This document shows positions 50,416 to 60,402 of a stretch of DNA of 64,000 nt, in pieces (within the stretch, counting starts at the first letter, position 1; each line of letters opens with the position of its first letter). Origin of the DNA: Streptomyces violens (lineage in GTDB: Bacteria > Actinomycetota > Actinomycetes > Streptomycetales > Streptomycetaceae); assembly GCF_000717745.1 (NCBI RefSeq), contig NZ_JOBH01000007.1:186001-250000 (forward strand), read 5' to 3'. A model generated the notes under the pieces. That model worked only from the letters and a program-made list of their open reading frames with translations. It ran no database searches and was not told where the DNA came from. Made by a program: the position numbers and the translations under genes.

Positions 50416-51945
50416 GTGACTGCACTGACCCTCAGTACTTCATCCGCCGCGACGCTGCGCGCGGACGCCGTTGTCGTCGGCCTCGCCAAGGGTGCCAAGG
50501 GCCCCGTCGTGGCGCCCGGCGCCGAGGCCGTCGAGACGGCCTTCGACGGCAGGCTGGCCGACGTCCTGGAGACCCTGGGCGCGAGCGGCGCCGAGGGCGA
50601 GGTGACCAAGGTTCCGGGTGGTGCCGGGCTCAAGGCGCCGGTCGTGCTGGCGGTCGGTCTGGGCGAGGCCCCGGCCGAGGGCGAGGGTTACGACCACGAG
50701 GCACTGCGCCGCGCCGCCGGCGCCGCCTCGCGCGCGCTGGCCGGCACCAAGAAGGCCGCCTTCGCGCTGCCCGTCGAGGATGCCGACGCGGTCGCCGCGG
50801 TCTCCGAGGGCGCGCTGCTCGGCGCGTACAGCTTCACCGCCTACCGCAGCAACAACGGCGACGCCAAGAAGGGTGCGGACAAGTCCGCGCCGCTGGCCGA
50901 CATCGCCGTCCTGGGTGCCAAGCCGCGCGACAAGGCCCACAAGGCCGCCGCCGAGCGAGCCCAGGCGCTGGCCGCGGAGATCAACCGCGCCCGCGACCTG
51001 ATCAACACCCCCTCCAACGGCCTCACCCCCAAGACCTTCGCCGCCGAGGCGCAGGCCGCGGGCAAGGAGTACGGCCTCAAGGTCGAGGTGCTGGACGAGA
51101 AGGCGCTCAAGAAGGGCGGCTACGGCGGCCTCATGGGCGTCGGCCAGGGCTCGGAGAACCCGCCCCGGCTCGTGAAGATCAGCCACACCCACGCCAAGGC
51201 GAAGAAGTCCCTGGCGCTGGTCGGCAAGGGCATCACCTACGACTCGGGCGGCATCTCCCTGAAGCCGGCCGGCCACAACGAGACGATGAAGTGCGACATG
51301 AGCGGCGCCGCCGCCGTGCTCTCCGCGGTCGTCACCGCGGCGCGCCTGAACCTCCCGGTCAACGTCACCGGCTGGCTCGCGCTCGCCGAGAACATGCCGT
51401 CGGGCTCGGCCACCCGCCCCGGCGACGTGCTGACCATGTACAGCGGCAAGACCGTCGAGGTGCTGAACACCGACGCCGAGGGCCGTCTCGTCCTGGCCGA
51501 CGCGATCACCCGCGCCTCCGAGGAGACCCCGGACGCCATCGTCGACGTCGCGACGCTGACCGGCGCCATGGTGCTGGCGCTGGGCAACCGCACCTTCGGC
51601 ATCATGGCCAACGACGACGCCTTCCGCACCTCGATCCACGAGATCGCAACCGAGGTCGGCGAGCAGTCCTGGCCCATGCCGATGCCCGCCGAGCTGCGCA
51701 AGGGCATGGACTCCCCGGTCGCCGACATCGCCAACATGGGCGAGCGGATGGGCGGCGGCCTGGTCGCAGGCCTCTTCCTCCAGGAGTTCGTCGGCGAGGG
51801 CATCACCTGGGCGCACCTGGACATCGCGGGCCCGGCCTTCCACGAGGGCGCGCCCTACGGCTACACCCCCAAGGGCGGCACCGGCTCCGCTGTCCGCACC
51901 CTGGTCCGGCTCGCCGAGCGCACCGCCGAGGGCGACCTGCTCTGA
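50416..51945 (+). CDS. pepA: leucyl aminopeptidase, M17 family
   Basis: The 509-residue cytoplasmic enzyme releases N-terminal amino acids using two metal ions. The C-terminal catalytic domain has VGKGITYDSGGISLKP (metal Lys and Asp), MKCDMSGAAAVLSAV, and the family signature NTDAEGRLVLADAI. The N-terminal domain (residues 1-170) is the usual variable macrodomain-like part. The start GTG 50416 gives the normal TALTLSTSSAATL. A terminator at 52003-52031 follows. Confidence 0.96.
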   Translation: MTALTLSTSSAATLRADAVVVGLAKGAKGPVVAPGAEAVETAFDGRLADVLETLGASGAEGEVTKVPGGAGLKAPVVLAVGLGEAPAEGEGYDHEALRRAAGAASRALAGTKKAAFALPVEDADAVAAVSEGALLGAYSFTAYRSNNGDAKKGADKSAPLADIAVLGAKPRDKAHKAAAERAQALAAEINRARDLINTPSNGLTPKTFAAEAQAAGKEYGLKVEVLDEKALKKGGYGGLMGVGQGSENPPRLVKISHTHAKAKKSLALVGKGITYDSGGISLKPAGHNETMKCDMSGAAAVLSAVVTAARLNLPVNVTGWLALAENMPSGSATRPGDVLTMYSGKTVEVLNTDAEGRLVLADAITRASEETPDAIVDVATLTGAMVLALGNRTFGIMANDDAFRTSIHEIATEVGEQSWPMPMPAELRKGMDSPVADIANMGERMGGGLVAGLFLQEFVGEGITWAHLDIAGPAFHEGAPYGYTPKGGTGSAVRTLVRLAERTAEGDLL

Positions 51946-52002
51946 CAGCCTGCACCCAGGCTCTGACCAGGCTCTGACCTGCTGCGGACGCAGCGCACCG
52001 AC

Positions 52003-52031
52003 ACGGCCCCGGGCTCCGCGCGCGGGGCCGT
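52003..52031 (+). terminator. pepA terminator
   Basis: ACGGCCCCG (52003-52011) pairs with CGGGGCCGT (52023-52031), followed by TCGTGC. The rest of the 338-base gap up to lpd holds untranslated leader and presumably the lpd promoter; nothing else is recognised. Confidence 0.65.
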
Positions 52032-52283
52032 TCGTGCGGGCGCGGACAGGTGTTCGCTCTCGACGAAATCCGTAGGTCCGTACGCCTGCGTAACCCGTGC
52101 GGGCAGCCGATCGGCGGGCCCCGGGCCCGGCCCGCCGTCCCGCCCGTGTTCAACAAGTGCGAAGATGGGGCTCGGCAGGACAGGGCCCCCCTTACCCAGG
52201 GCCGAAGTACTAGCGGCCGAACAACAGCCGCCGTCCGGTCATCGGAGACCGGCTCCGGCGTACCCATGCATGGAGGACGTGAC

Positions 52284-53672
52284 GTGGCGAACGACGCCAG
52301 CACCGTTTTCGACCTAGTGATTCTCGGAGGCGGTAGCGGCGGCTACGCGGCTGCCCTGCGCGGTGCGCAGCTCGGCCTGGACGTCGCCCTGATCGAGAAG
52401 AACAAGCTCGGCGGCACCTGCCTGCACAACGGCTGCATCCCCACGAAGGCGCTGCTGCACGCCGGTGAGATCGCGGACCAGGCCCGTGAGGCCGCCCAGT
52501 TCGGTGTCAAGACCTCGTTCGAGGGCATCGACATCGCCGGGGTCCACAAGTACAAGGACGAGGTCATCTCGGGCCTGTACAAGGGTCTGCAGGGTCTGGT
52601 CGCCTCCCGCAAGGTGACCTACATCGAGGGTGAGGGCCGGCTGTCCTCCCCCACGTCCGTCGACGTGAACGGCCAGACCGTCCAGGGCCGCCACATCCTG
52701 CTGGCGACCGGCTCCGTGCCGAAGTCGCTGCCGGGTCTGGAGATCGACGGCAACCGCATCATCTCCTCGGACCACGCGCTGACACTGGACCGCGTGCCGG
52801 AGTCCGCGATCATCCTGGGCGGCGGCGTCATCGGCGTCGAGTTCGCCTCGGCGTGGAAGTCCTTCGGCACCGACGTCACCGTGATCGAGGGCCTCAAGCA
52901 CCTCGTCCCGGTCGAGGACGAGAACAGCTCCAAGCTGCTGGAGCGCGCCTTCCGCAAGCGGGGCATCAAGTTCAACCTCGGCACCTTCTTCGAGAAGGCC
53001 GAGTACACCGAGAACGGCGTCAAGGTCACCCTTGCCGACGGCAAGACCTTCGAGGCGGAGGTGCTGCTGGTCGCGATCGGCCGCGGCCCCGTCTCCCAGG
53101 GTCTCGGTTACGAGGAGGCCGGGGTCGCCATGGACCGCGGCTACGTCCTCGTCGACGAGTACATGCGGACGAACGTGGAGACGATCTCCGCCGTCGGTGA
53201 CCTCGTCCCCACGCTCCAGCTCGCGCACGTCGGCTTCGCGGAGGGCATCCTGGTTGCGGAGCGACTGGCCGGTCTGAAGACCGTGCCGATCGACTACGAC
53301 GGCGTGCCGCGCGTGACGTACTGCCACCCGGAGGTCGCCTCGGTCGGTATCACCGAGGCGAAGGCCAAGGAGCTGTACGGCGCCGACAAGGTCGTCGCTC
53401 TGAAGTACAACCTCGCGGGCAACGGCAAGAGCAAGATCCTCAAGACCGCGGGCGAGATCAAGCTCGTCCAGGTCAAGGACGGTGCCGTGGTCGGCGTCCA
53501 CATGGTCGGTGACCGTATGGGCGAGCAGGTCGGCGAGGCCCAGCTGGTCTACAACTGGGAGGCTCTGCCGGCCGAGGTTGCGCAGCTCATCCACGCGCAC
53601 CCCACGCAGAACGAGGCGCTCGGCGAGGCCCACCTGGCCCTGGCCGGCAAGCCCCTCCACTCCCACGACTGA
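52284..53672 (+). CDS. lpdA: dihydrolipoyl dehydrogenase (E3)
   Basis: The 462-residue flavoprotein reoxidises the lipoyl groups of 2-oxoacid dehydrogenases with NAD. It has the FAD motif [21 protein letters not shown], the redox disulfide GGTCLHNGC (Cys 46 and 51), an NAD-binding [13 protein letters not shown], and the active-site His-Glu pair near 439 and 444 ([11 protein letters not shown]). GTG 52284 is chosen over the longer frame since GGAGG lies seven bases before and similarity begins here. It is followed after 53 bases by sucB. Confidence 0.97.
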   Translation: MANDASTVFDLVILGGGSGGYAAALRGAQLGLDVALIEKNKLGGTCLHNGCIPTKALLHAGEIADQAREAAQFGVKTSFEGIDIAGVHKYKDEVISGLYKGLQGLVASRKVTYIEGEGRLSSPTSVDVNGQTVQGRHILLATGSVPKSLPGLEIDGNRIISSDHALTLDRVPESAIILGGGVIGVEFASAWKSFGTDVTVIEGLKHLVPVEDENSSKLLERAFRKRGIKFNLGTFFEKAEYTENGVKVTLADGKTFEAEVLLVAIGRGPVSQGLGYEEAGVAMDRGYVLVDEYMRTNVETISAVGDLVPTLQLAHVGFAEGILVAERLAGLKTVPIDYDGVPRVTYCHPEVASVGITEAKAKELYGADKVVALKYNLAGNGKSKILKTAGEIKLVQVKDGAVVGVHMVGDRMGEQVGEAQLVYNWEALPAEVAQLIHAHPTQNEALGEAHLALAGKPLHSHD

Positions 53673-53725
53673 CCCCCAGTCCGGGCGCGACCACATCCCG
53701 CAATTCGTTAGGAGCAACTGAAACC

Positions 53726-55453
53726 ATGGCGGTTTCCGTAACCCTTCCGGCGCTCGGCGAGAGCGTCACCGAGGGCACCGTCACCCGCTGGCTCAAGGCC
53801 GAGGGTGAGCGCGTCGAGGCCGACGAGCCCCTGCTCGAGGTGTCGACCGACAAGGTCGACACCGAGATCCCCGCCCCCGCGGCCGGCGTCCTGGCGTCCA
53901 TCAAGGTCGCCGAGGACGAGACCGTCGAGGTCGGCGCCGAGCTGGCCATCATCGACGACGGCTCCGGCGCGCCTGCCGAGGCTCCGGCCCCGGCCGCCGC
54001 TGAGGCCCCCGCCGCGCAGCCCGAGCCCGAGGCCGCCCCGGCCCCGGCCGCCGAGGCCCCCGCGGCTCCGGCCGCTGGCTCCGCCGAGGGCACCGACGTC
54101 GTCCTGCCCGCGCTGGGCGAGTCGGTCACCGAGGGCACCGTCACCCGGTGGCTGAAGGAGGTCGGCGAGTCCGTCGAGGCCGACGAGCCGCTGCTCGAGG
54201 TCTCCACCGACAAGGTCGACACCGAGATCCCGGCCCCGGCCTCCGGCACCCTGCTGGAGATCGTGGTGGGCGAGGACGAGACCGCCGAGGTCGGCGCCAA
54301 GCTCGCCGTCATCGGTGCTGCCGGTGCCGCCCCCGCGGCCGCTCCGGCCGCTGCCCCGGCCGCCCCGGCCGCCGAGCCCACCCCGGCTCCGGCTCCGGCC
54401 GCCCCGGCTGCTGAGAAGCCCGCCCCGGCCCCGGCTGCTCCGGCCCCGGCTCCGGCCCCGGCCCCGGCTCCGGCCCCCGCCGCGCAGCCCGCCCCGGTCA
54501 CCCCGGCGGCCCCCGCCGGTGAGCCCGACGGCGCCTACGTCACCCCCCTGGTCCGCAAGCTGGCCCAGGAGAACGGCGTGGACCTCGGCTCGGTCAAGGG
54601 CACCGGCGTCGGTGGCCGCATCCGCAAGCAGGACGTCATCGCCGCCGCCGAGGCCGCGAAGACCGCTGCTCCGGCTGCCGCCGCCGCTCCGGCCGCCGCG
54701 TCCAAGGCTCCGGCCCTGGAGGCGTCGCCGCTGCGTGGCCAGACCGTCAAGATGCCGCGGATGCGCAAGGTCATCGGCGACAACATGATGAAGGCCCTGC
54801 ACGGCCAGGCGCAGCTGACCTCCGTGGTCGAGGTGGACATCACCAAGATCATGCGGATGCGCGAGAAGGCCAAGGCCGGCTTCGCCGCCCGTGAGGGCGT
54901 CAAGCTGTCCCCGATGCCGTTCTTCGTCAAGGCCGCTGTCCAGGCGCTGAAGGCCCACCCGGTCATCAACGCCCGGATCAACGAGGACGAGGGCACCATC
55001 TCGTACTTCGACTCCGAGAACGTCGGAATCGCGGTGGACAACGAGAAGGGCCTGATGACCCCGGTCATCAAGGGCGCCGGCGACCTGAACATCGCGGGCA
55101 TCGCCAAGAAGACCGCCGAGCTGGCCGGCAAGGTCCGCGAGAGCAAGATCAGCCCGGACGACCTGTCCGGCGCGTCCTTCACGATCAGCAACACCGGCTC
55201 GCGCGGTGCGCTGTTCGACACGGTCATCGTGCCGCCGAACCAGGTCGCCATCCTGGGCATCGGCGCCACCGTCAAGCGTCCGGTGGTCGTGGACCACCCG
55301 GAGCTGGGCGAGACCATCGCGGTGCGCAACATGACGTACCTGTCGCTCTCCTACGACCACCGTCTGGTGGACGGCGCGGACGCCGCCCGCTACCTGACCA
55401 CGGTCAAGCAGATCCTGGAGGCCGCCGAGTTCGAGACCGAGATCGGTCTCTGA
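53726..55453 (+). CDS. sucB: dihydrolipoamide acyltransferase (E2) with two lipoyl domains
   Basis: The 575-residue E2 has two nearly identical lipoyl domains (residues 1-78 and 122-198) with lipoyl Lys at 43 and 163 in [15 protein letters not shown], a Pro-Ala linker (about 200-268), a peripheral-subunit domain (271-310, [17 protein letters not shown]) and a catalytic domain (335-575) ending in [15 protein letters not shown] with His 545 and Asp 549. Streptomyces E2 of this kind is annotated as succinyltransferase. In actinobacteria one E2 can serve both PDH and 2-oxoglutarate dehydrogenase, so the acyl group is not fixed by sequence. RBS AGGAG and ATG 53726 agree. Confidence 0.95.
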   Translation: MAVSVTLPALGESVTEGTVTRWLKAEGERVEADEPLLEVSTDKVDTEIPAPAAGVLASIKVAEDETVEVGAELAIIDDGSGAPAEAPAPAAAEAPAAQPEPEAAPAPAAEAPAAPAAGSAEGTDVVLPALGESVTEGTVTRWLKEVGESVEADEPLLEVSTDKVDTEIPAPASGTLLEIVVGEDETAEVGAKLAVIGAAGAAPAAAPAAAPAAPAAEPTPAPAPAAPAAEKPAPAPAAPAPAPAPAPAPAPAAQPAPVTPAAPAGEPDGAYVTPLVRKLAQENGVDLGSVKGTGVGGRIRKQDVIAAAEAAKTAAPAAAAAPAAASKAPALEASPLRGQTVKMPRMRKVIGDNMMKALHGQAQLTSVVEVDITKIMRMREKAKAGFAAREGVKLSPMPFFVKAAVQALKAHPVINARINEDEGTISYFDSENVGIAVDNEKGLMTPVIKGAGDLNIAGIAKKTAELAGKVRESKISPDDLSGASFTISNTGSRGALFDTVIVPPNQVAILGIGATVKRPVVVDHPELGETIAVRNMTYLSLSYDHRLVDGADAARYLTTVKQILEAAEFETEIGL

Positions 55454-55483
55454 TCCCGCACGGCCCTCAGCAGGTGTGACGAA

Positions 55484-55521
55484 GGGGACGGCCCCGGTTC
55501 GTACGAACCGGGGCCGTCCCC
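55484..55521 (+). terminator. strong hairpin after sucB
   Basis: The 38-base sequence 55484-55521 is one perfect palindrome with GTAC as its centre, followed by CCGTTGCGTC. It ends the lpd-sucB unit before the GntR gene. Confidence 0.85.
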
Positions 55522-55598
55522 CGTTGCGTCCCCGCAGATAATGAACCGTTGGCCTGCCCGTCCCGTGCGCCGGCCCGTCCGCCGCTAAGGAGCACCGC

Positions 55599-56222
55599 AT
55601 GACCCCACCCGTCGTCCACTCGCTGCGCGAGCAGATCCGCGAGCACATCCTCGAGGGGATCGTCAGCGGCCGCTGGCAGCCGGGCGAGCGGATCGTCGAG
55701 CGGCGCATCGCGGTGGAGCTGGAGGTCAGTCAGACGCCCGTACGCGAGGCGCTGCGCGAGCTGGAGAGCCTGCGGCTGATCGAGTCGGCACCGAACAAGG
55801 GCGTACGCGTACGGAATCTGACCGCGGCCGACCTGAAGGAGAGCTACCCGGTCCGGGCGGGGCTGGAGCAGGTCGCGGGGGAGCTCGCGGCCGGCCGGCT
55901 GGCGGACGACACGACCGCCCTGGAGCGCGAGGTCGCGGCGCTCACCACGGCCGACGCGGCGGGGGACGGCGAGGCACAGGTACGGCACACCGTGGCGTTC
56001 CACCGCGAGATCATCCGGGCCGCACGGAACGATGTCCTGCTGCACACTTGGGAGTCGCTGGGCGTGGAGGTGTGGACGACGCTGTCGATCCGCTGGTTCT
56101 CGCCCGACCCGCGTTCGCACGCGCAGGACCACCAGGATCTGGTCGACGCGTTCCGGCGGCGCGACCCGAAGATCGGCGAAATCCTCAAGGCACACGTCCT
56201 GAGCTGCGCACCTCGCGTCTGA
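55599..56222 (+). CDS. GntR-family regulator (FCD type)
   Basis: The 207-residue protein has an N-terminal winged helix (VHSLREQIREHILEGIVSGRWQPGERIVERRIAVELEVSQTPVREALRELESLRLI) and a C-terminal all-helical FCD ligand domain with the metal or ligand residues around HTVAFHREIIRAARND and HAQDHQDLVDAF. It likely senses a carboxylic acid. AAGGAG precedes ATG 55599. It lies between sucB and aceE, so these genes are natural candidate targets, which is inference from position. A palindrome at 56403-56419 could be its site. Confidence 0.92.
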   Translation: MTPPVVHSLREQIREHILEGIVSGRWQPGERIVERRIAVELEVSQTPVREALRELESLRLIESAPNKGVRVRNLTAADLKESYPVRAGLEQVAGELAAGRLADDTTALEREVAALTTADAAGDGEAQVRHTVAFHREIIRAARNDVLLHTWESLGVEVWTTLSIRWFSPDPRSHAQDHQDLVDAFRRRDPKIGEILKAHVLSCAPRV

Positions 56223-56232
56223 GGGGTTCGGA

Positions 56233-56291
56233 AGGATCTTGCGGGAGGGGGCGAAAGGATCTCGACGGAGGTCCCGGAGGATCTTGACGGC
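56233..56291 (+). repeat. three phased AGGATCT direct repeats
   Basis: AGGATCTTGCGG, AGGATCTCGACGG and AGGATCTTGACGG occur at about 56233, 56256 and 56278, spaced 23 and 22 bases. The spacing is about two helical turns, so a protein could bind all three on one face. Confidence 0.6.
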
Positions 56292-56401
56292 GTGCGACGA
56301 GCAGTAGCGGAGTGAGCCTCCGCGGGCTCATTTGAGGCTGGCACGCGGTGCCCAAATGCGCGGCACCCCGTGCCGACCTGCGGTTTTTCCGCCCGGAAGC
56401 G

Positions 56402-56431
56402 TTGATCGATCATCGATCAGGGGCGTATCGT
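56402..56431 (+). promoter_or_regulatory. aceE promoter candidate with palindrome
   Basis: TTGATC (56402-56407) and TATCGT (56426-56431) with an 18-base spacer form a plausible -35 and -10. TGATCG-ATCAT-CGATCA (56403-56419) is a perfect inverted repeat over the -35, which would let a bound repressor block transcription. Confidence 0.45.
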
Positions 56432-56507
56432 CCTCCCTCGGGGCGCGACACCCTGCCTGCCAGCAAAACCTCGCACCTCCCTCCCTCCGTCCGGAAAGGG
56501 GCCACCC

Positions 56508-59183
56508 ATGCCCGATCCCGTACGTTCTCCGTACAGCCAGCTCGACCAGCTCCCGGACAGGGATCCGCAGGAGACGGCCGAGTGGCGCGAGTCCGTCGAC
56601 GCCGTCACCAAGGCAGCGGGCCCGCAGCGCGCGGACTACCTGATGCGCCGCGCCCTGGAGCACACCGCGCGCAACGAAGGCAGCGCGCTCCCCCCGCTCC
56701 TGGAGAGCGACTACGTCAACACCATCCCCACCGCCGACGAGCCGGACTTCCCCGGTGACGAGGCGATGGAAGCCCGGATCACCGCCTGGAACCGCTGGAA
56801 CGCCGCCGCCATGGTGACCCGCGGCTCGCGGTTCGGCGTCGGCGGCCACATCGCGACCTTCGCGTCCGCGGCCTGGCTGTACGAGACCGGCTTCAACCAC
56901 TTCTTCCGCGGCAAGGAAGGCGACGGCTCCGGCGACCAGCTCTACATCCAGGGCCACGCCTCGCCCGGCATCTACGCCCGCGCCTTCCTCGACGGCCGCC
57001 TCGACGAGCAGCAGCTCGACAACTTCCGCCAGGAGGCCGGCGGCAACGGCCTCCCGTCCTACCCGCACCCGCGGCGCCTGCCCTGGCTCTGGGAGTTCCC
57101 GACCGTTTCCATGGGCCTCGGCCCGCTGTCGGCGATCTACCAGGCCCGCTTCAACCGCTACCTCCAGGGCCGCGGCATCAAGGACACCGCCAACTCGCAC
57201 GTCTGGGCCTTCCTGGGCGACGGCGAGATGGACGAGCCCGAGTCGACCGCCGCCCTCGCGCTGGCCGGCCGTGAGGGCCTGGACAACCTGACCTTCGTCA
57301 TCAACTGCAACCTGCAGCGCCTCGACGGTCCGGTGCGCGCCAACTTCAAGATCGTTCAGGAGCTGGAGGCGCAGTTCCGCGCCGCCGGCTGGAACGTCGT
57401 CAAATCCCTGTGGGGCTCCGCCTGGGACGAGCTCTTCCAGCTCGACACCACGGGTGCGCTGGTCCGCCGGCTGCGCCAGGTGCCGGACGCGCAGTTCCAG
57501 ACGTACGCCACCCGCGACGTCGCCTACATCCGCGACCACTTCTTCGGCGCCGAGCCGGCCCTCGTCGAAATGGCGAAGCTGCTGACCGACGCGAAGATCG
57601 CCGAGTGCTTCCACACCGCCCGCGGTGGCCACGAGGCCCGCAAGGTGTACGCGGCGTACAAGGCGGCCGTCGAGTTCAAGGGCGCGCCGACCGTCATCCT
57701 CGCGCAGACCGTCAAGGGCTACACCCTGGGCGCCGGCTTCGAGTCCAAGAACGCCAACCACCAGATGAAGAAGCTGTCGGGCAAGGAGTTCCGCGCCATG
57801 CGGGACCTGCTCGACCTGCCCATCCCGGACGCCAAGCTGGACGAGGAGCTGGTGCCGTACGGCCACCCGGGCGCCGACTCCCCCGAGGTCCGCTACCTCC
57901 AGGAGCGCCGCGCGGCGCTCGGCGGTCCGGCCCCGGCCCGCCGCGTCCACGCCTCCGCCGCCCTGCCCCAGCCCGAGGAGCGTGCCTTCAAGGCGCTGTA
58001 CAAGGGCTCCGGCAAGCAGGAGATGGCCACCACGATGGCCTTCGTCCGGCTGGTCAAGGACCTGATGCGGGACAAGCAGACCGGCAAGCGCTGGGTGCCG
58101 ATCGTCCCGGACGAGGCCCGTACCTTCGGCATGGAGTCGCTCTTCCCGTCGGCGGGCATCTACTCGCCCAAGGGCCAGACGTACGAGCCGGTCGACCGCG
58201 ACCAGCTGATGTACTACAAGGAGGCCACCGACGGCCAGATCCTCAACGAGGGGATCACCGAGGCCGGCGCGATGGCCGACTTCATCGCCGCCGCGACGTC
58301 GTACGCGACGCACGGCGAGCCGATGATCCCGTTCTACATCTTCTACTCGATGTTCGGCTGGCAGCGCACCGCCGACCAGATGTGGCAGCTCGCCGACCAG
58401 CTCGGCAAGGGCTTCATCGTGGGTGCCACGGCCGGCCGTACGACGCTGACCGGTGAGGGCCTCCAGCACGCCGACGGCCACTCGCACCTGACCGCGTCCA
58501 CGAACCCGGCGTCGCTCAACTACGACCCGGCCTTCGCCTACGAGATCGCGGTGATCGTCAAGGACGGTCTGCGCCGGATGTACGGCGAGAACCCCGAGGA
58601 CATCTTCTACTACCTCACCGTCTACAACGAGCCCAAGCAGCAGCCGGCCATGCCGGAGGGCGTCGAAGAGGGCATCGTCAAGGGCCTGTACCGCTTCAAG
58701 GAGGCGGAGGGCGCCACCGGCAAGGCCCCCCGCACCCAGCTGCTGGCCTCCGGCACCGCCATCCACTGGGCCCTGGAGGCGCAGCGGATACTCGCCGAGG
58801 AGTGGGACGTGGCCGCCGACGTGTGGTCCGCCACCTCCTGGGGCGAGCTGCGCCGCGACGCGCTGGAGTGCGACGCCGCGCGCCTGAAGGGCGAGGACCG
58901 CGTGCCGTACGTGACGCGTGCGCTGGCCGGTGCCGAGGGCCCGGTCGTCGCGGTCAGCGACTGGATGCGGGCCGTGCCCGACCAGATCGCCCCCTGGGTC
59001 GAGCAGGACTGGGTCTCCATCGGCACGGACGGCTTCGGCCTCTCCGACACCCGTGAGGCCGCCCGCCGCCACTTCGGCGTCGACCCGCAGTCCGTCGTCG
59101 TCCAGGTCCTCGCGGCGCTCTCCCGGCGCGGCGAGGTCAAGGCGGAGACGGTCAAGGAGGCCGCCGAGAAGTACGGCCTGTGA
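56508..59183 (+). CDS. aceE: pyruvate dehydrogenase E1, homodimeric
   Basis: The 891-residue thiamine-diphosphate enzyme decarboxylates pyruvate and acylates E2. It has the ThDP motif beginning [10 protein letters not shown] and ending [11 protein letters not shown], plus [25 protein letters not shown] C-terminal features ([16 protein letters not shown]), and [21 protein letters not shown]. Length fits the homodimeric type. A GGAAAGGGG precedes ATG 56508. It is downstream of the GntR gene and a candidate regulated promoter. With lpdA and sucB it forms the PDH set. Confidence 0.97.
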   Translation: MPDPVRSPYSQLDQLPDRDPQETAEWRESVDAVTKAAGPQRADYLMRRALEHTARNEGSALPPLLESDYVNTIPTADEPDFPGDEAMEARITAWNRWNAAAMVTRGSRFGVGGHIATFASAAWLYETGFNHFFRGKEGDGSGDQLYIQGHASPGIYARAFLDGRLDEQQLDNFRQEAGGNGLPSYPHPRRLPWLWEFPTVSMGLGPLSAIYQARFNRYLQGRGIKDTANSHVWAFLGDGEMDEPESTAALALAGREGLDNLTFVINCNLQRLDGPVRANFKIVQELEAQFRAAGWNVVKSLWGSAWDELFQLDTTGALVRRLRQVPDAQFQTYATRDVAYIRDHFFGAEPALVEMAKLLTDAKIAECFHTARGGHEARKVYAAYKAAVEFKGAPTVILAQTVKGYTLGAGFESKNANHQMKKLSGKEFRAMRDLLDLPIPDAKLDEELVPYGHPGADSPEVRYLQERRAALGGPAPARRVHASAALPQPEERAFKALYKGSGKQEMATTMAFVRLVKDLMRDKQTGKRWVPIVPDEARTFGMESLFPSAGIYSPKGQTYEPVDRDQLMYYKEATDGQILNEGITEAGAMADFIAAATSYATHGEPMIPFYIFYSMFGWQRTADQMWQLADQLGKGFIVGATAGRTTLTGEGLQHADGHSHLTASTNPASLNYDPAFAYEIAVIVKDGLRRMYGENPEDIFYYLTVYNEPKQQPAMPEGVEEGIVKGLYRFKEAEGATGKAPRTQLLASGTAIHWALEAQRILAEEWDVAADVWSATSWGELRRDALECDAARLKGEDRVPYVTRALAGAEGPVVAVSDWMRAVPDQIAPWVEQDWVSIGTDGFGLSDTREAARRHFGVDPQSVVVQVLAALSRRGEVKAETVKEAAEKYGL

Positions 59184-59411
59184 GCCGTGCCTGATGTACG
59201 GCTTGCGGGCCGTGCCTGAAGCAACATCGGGGCCGTAGCGCTCCGGTGGGCGTCGGGGCCGTGAGGGAGCCCCGGCGCCACCCCTCCCGCGTACGGGCCG
59301 CGCGCCCGTACGCCCCACCACTCCCGTGCGGAGGCAATCCACCCGCGCCCGGACCTCCGCACGGGAACCTTTCTCCATCTCGTTGTCAGTGCCGCGCGGC
59401 ATCATGAACTC

Positions 59412-60395
59412 ATGCGTGCCGCCCGGCTGATCAAGATGGTCCTGCTGCTCCAGTCCCGGCCCTCGATGACGGGGGCCGAGCTGGCGCGCGAGCTGGAGGT
59501 CTCCGAGCGCACGGTCGCCCGGGACGTCCTCTCCCTGTCCGAGGCCGGCATCCCCGTCTACGCGGACCGCGGCCGGACCGGCGGCTACCGCCTCATCGGC
59601 GGGTACCGCACCCGCCTCACCGGCCTCGGCCGCAGCGAGGCCGAGGCCCTCTTCCTCTCCGGAGTGCCGTCCGCGCTGCGCGAGCTGGGCCTGGCCGACG
59701 CCGCCTCCGCCGCCCGACTGAAGGTCTCCGCGGCGCTCCTCCCCGAGCTGCGCGACGCGGCGACGGGCGCCGCGCAGCGCTTTCATCTGGACGCGCCTGG
59801 GTGGTACCAGGCGCCGAGCACCCCTGAACTGCTGCCCGCCATCGCCGAGGCCCTCTGGGACGACCGCGTGCTGACCGCCCGGTACTCCCGCAAGGACACC
59901 GAGGTCGAACGCGTACTGGAGCCGTACGGGCTGGTCCTGAAGGCAGGGGTCTGGTACCTCGCGGCGCGTGCGGGCGACGGCGACGGGGCCGGCGGCGGCC
60001 ATCGGGTCTACCGCGTGGAGCGCTTCACCGCCGTCGCCGCGACCGAGGACCGCTTCGTCCGCGACCCCGACTTCGACCTGCCCGCGTTCTGGGCGGAGCG
60101 CGCCGCTCAGTTCGCCCGCTCGATCCTGCGCGAGGAGGTGACCGTACGGCTCACGCCCGCGGGCGCGCGGTGGCTCCCGCATGTGACGGACCGTACGGCG
60201 GCCGCGGAAGCCATAGCGGCGGCCGGGGCCCCCGACGACCAGGGGCGGATCACCGTCACCCTCGCCGTCGAGACCCTCGACGTCGCCTACGGCCAGCTGC
60301 TCGGACTCGGCCCGGAGGCGGAGCTGCTCGGGCCGCCGGAGCTGCGCGAACGGTTCGCGGCGGCGGCACGGCGGCTGGCCGGCCTCTACGAGTAG
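59412..60395 (+). CDS. WYL-domain transcriptional regulator (YafY/DeoR-like HTH)
   Basis: The 327-residue protein has an N-terminal HTH_11 winged helix (RAARLIKMVLLLQSRPSMTGAELARELEVSERTVARDVLSLSEAGIPVYA) and a WYL domain (about 135-235, ARYSRKDTEVERVLEPYGLVLKAGVWYLAARA) that may bind small ligands or nucleic acid, and a C-terminal WCX-like part. ATG 59412 gives the normal start. TTGTCA lies about 25 bases upstream. The downstream convergent SDR gene is a possible target; such regulators often act on neighbours, which is inference. Confidence 0.92.
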   Translation: MRAARLIKMVLLLQSRPSMTGAELARELEVSERTVARDVLSLSEAGIPVYADRGRTGGYRLIGGYRTRLTGLGRSEAEALFLSGVPSALRELGLADAASAARLKVSAALLPELRDAATGAAQRFHLDAPGWYQAPSTPELLPAIAEALWDDRVLTARYSRKDTEVERVLEPYGLVLKAGVWYLAARAGDGDGAGGGHRVYRVERFTAVAATEDRFVRDPDFDLPAFWAERAAQFARSILREEVTVRLTPAGARWLPHVTDRTAAAEAIAAAGAPDDQGRITVTLAVETLDVAYGQLLGLGPEAELLGPPELRERFAAAARRLAGLYE

Positions 60396-60402
60396 CCGCG
60401 GG

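Noticed and set aside
54350..54530. Apparent DNA repeat rich in GCCCCGGCTCC
   Set aside because: It encodes the Pro-Ala linker of the E2 protein, so it is coding low complexity rather than an intergenic repeat.
56328..60182. A 1284-codon minus-strand open frame
   Set aside because: It lies opposite aceE and the WYL gene, which have clear domains, and has no recognisable motif itself.
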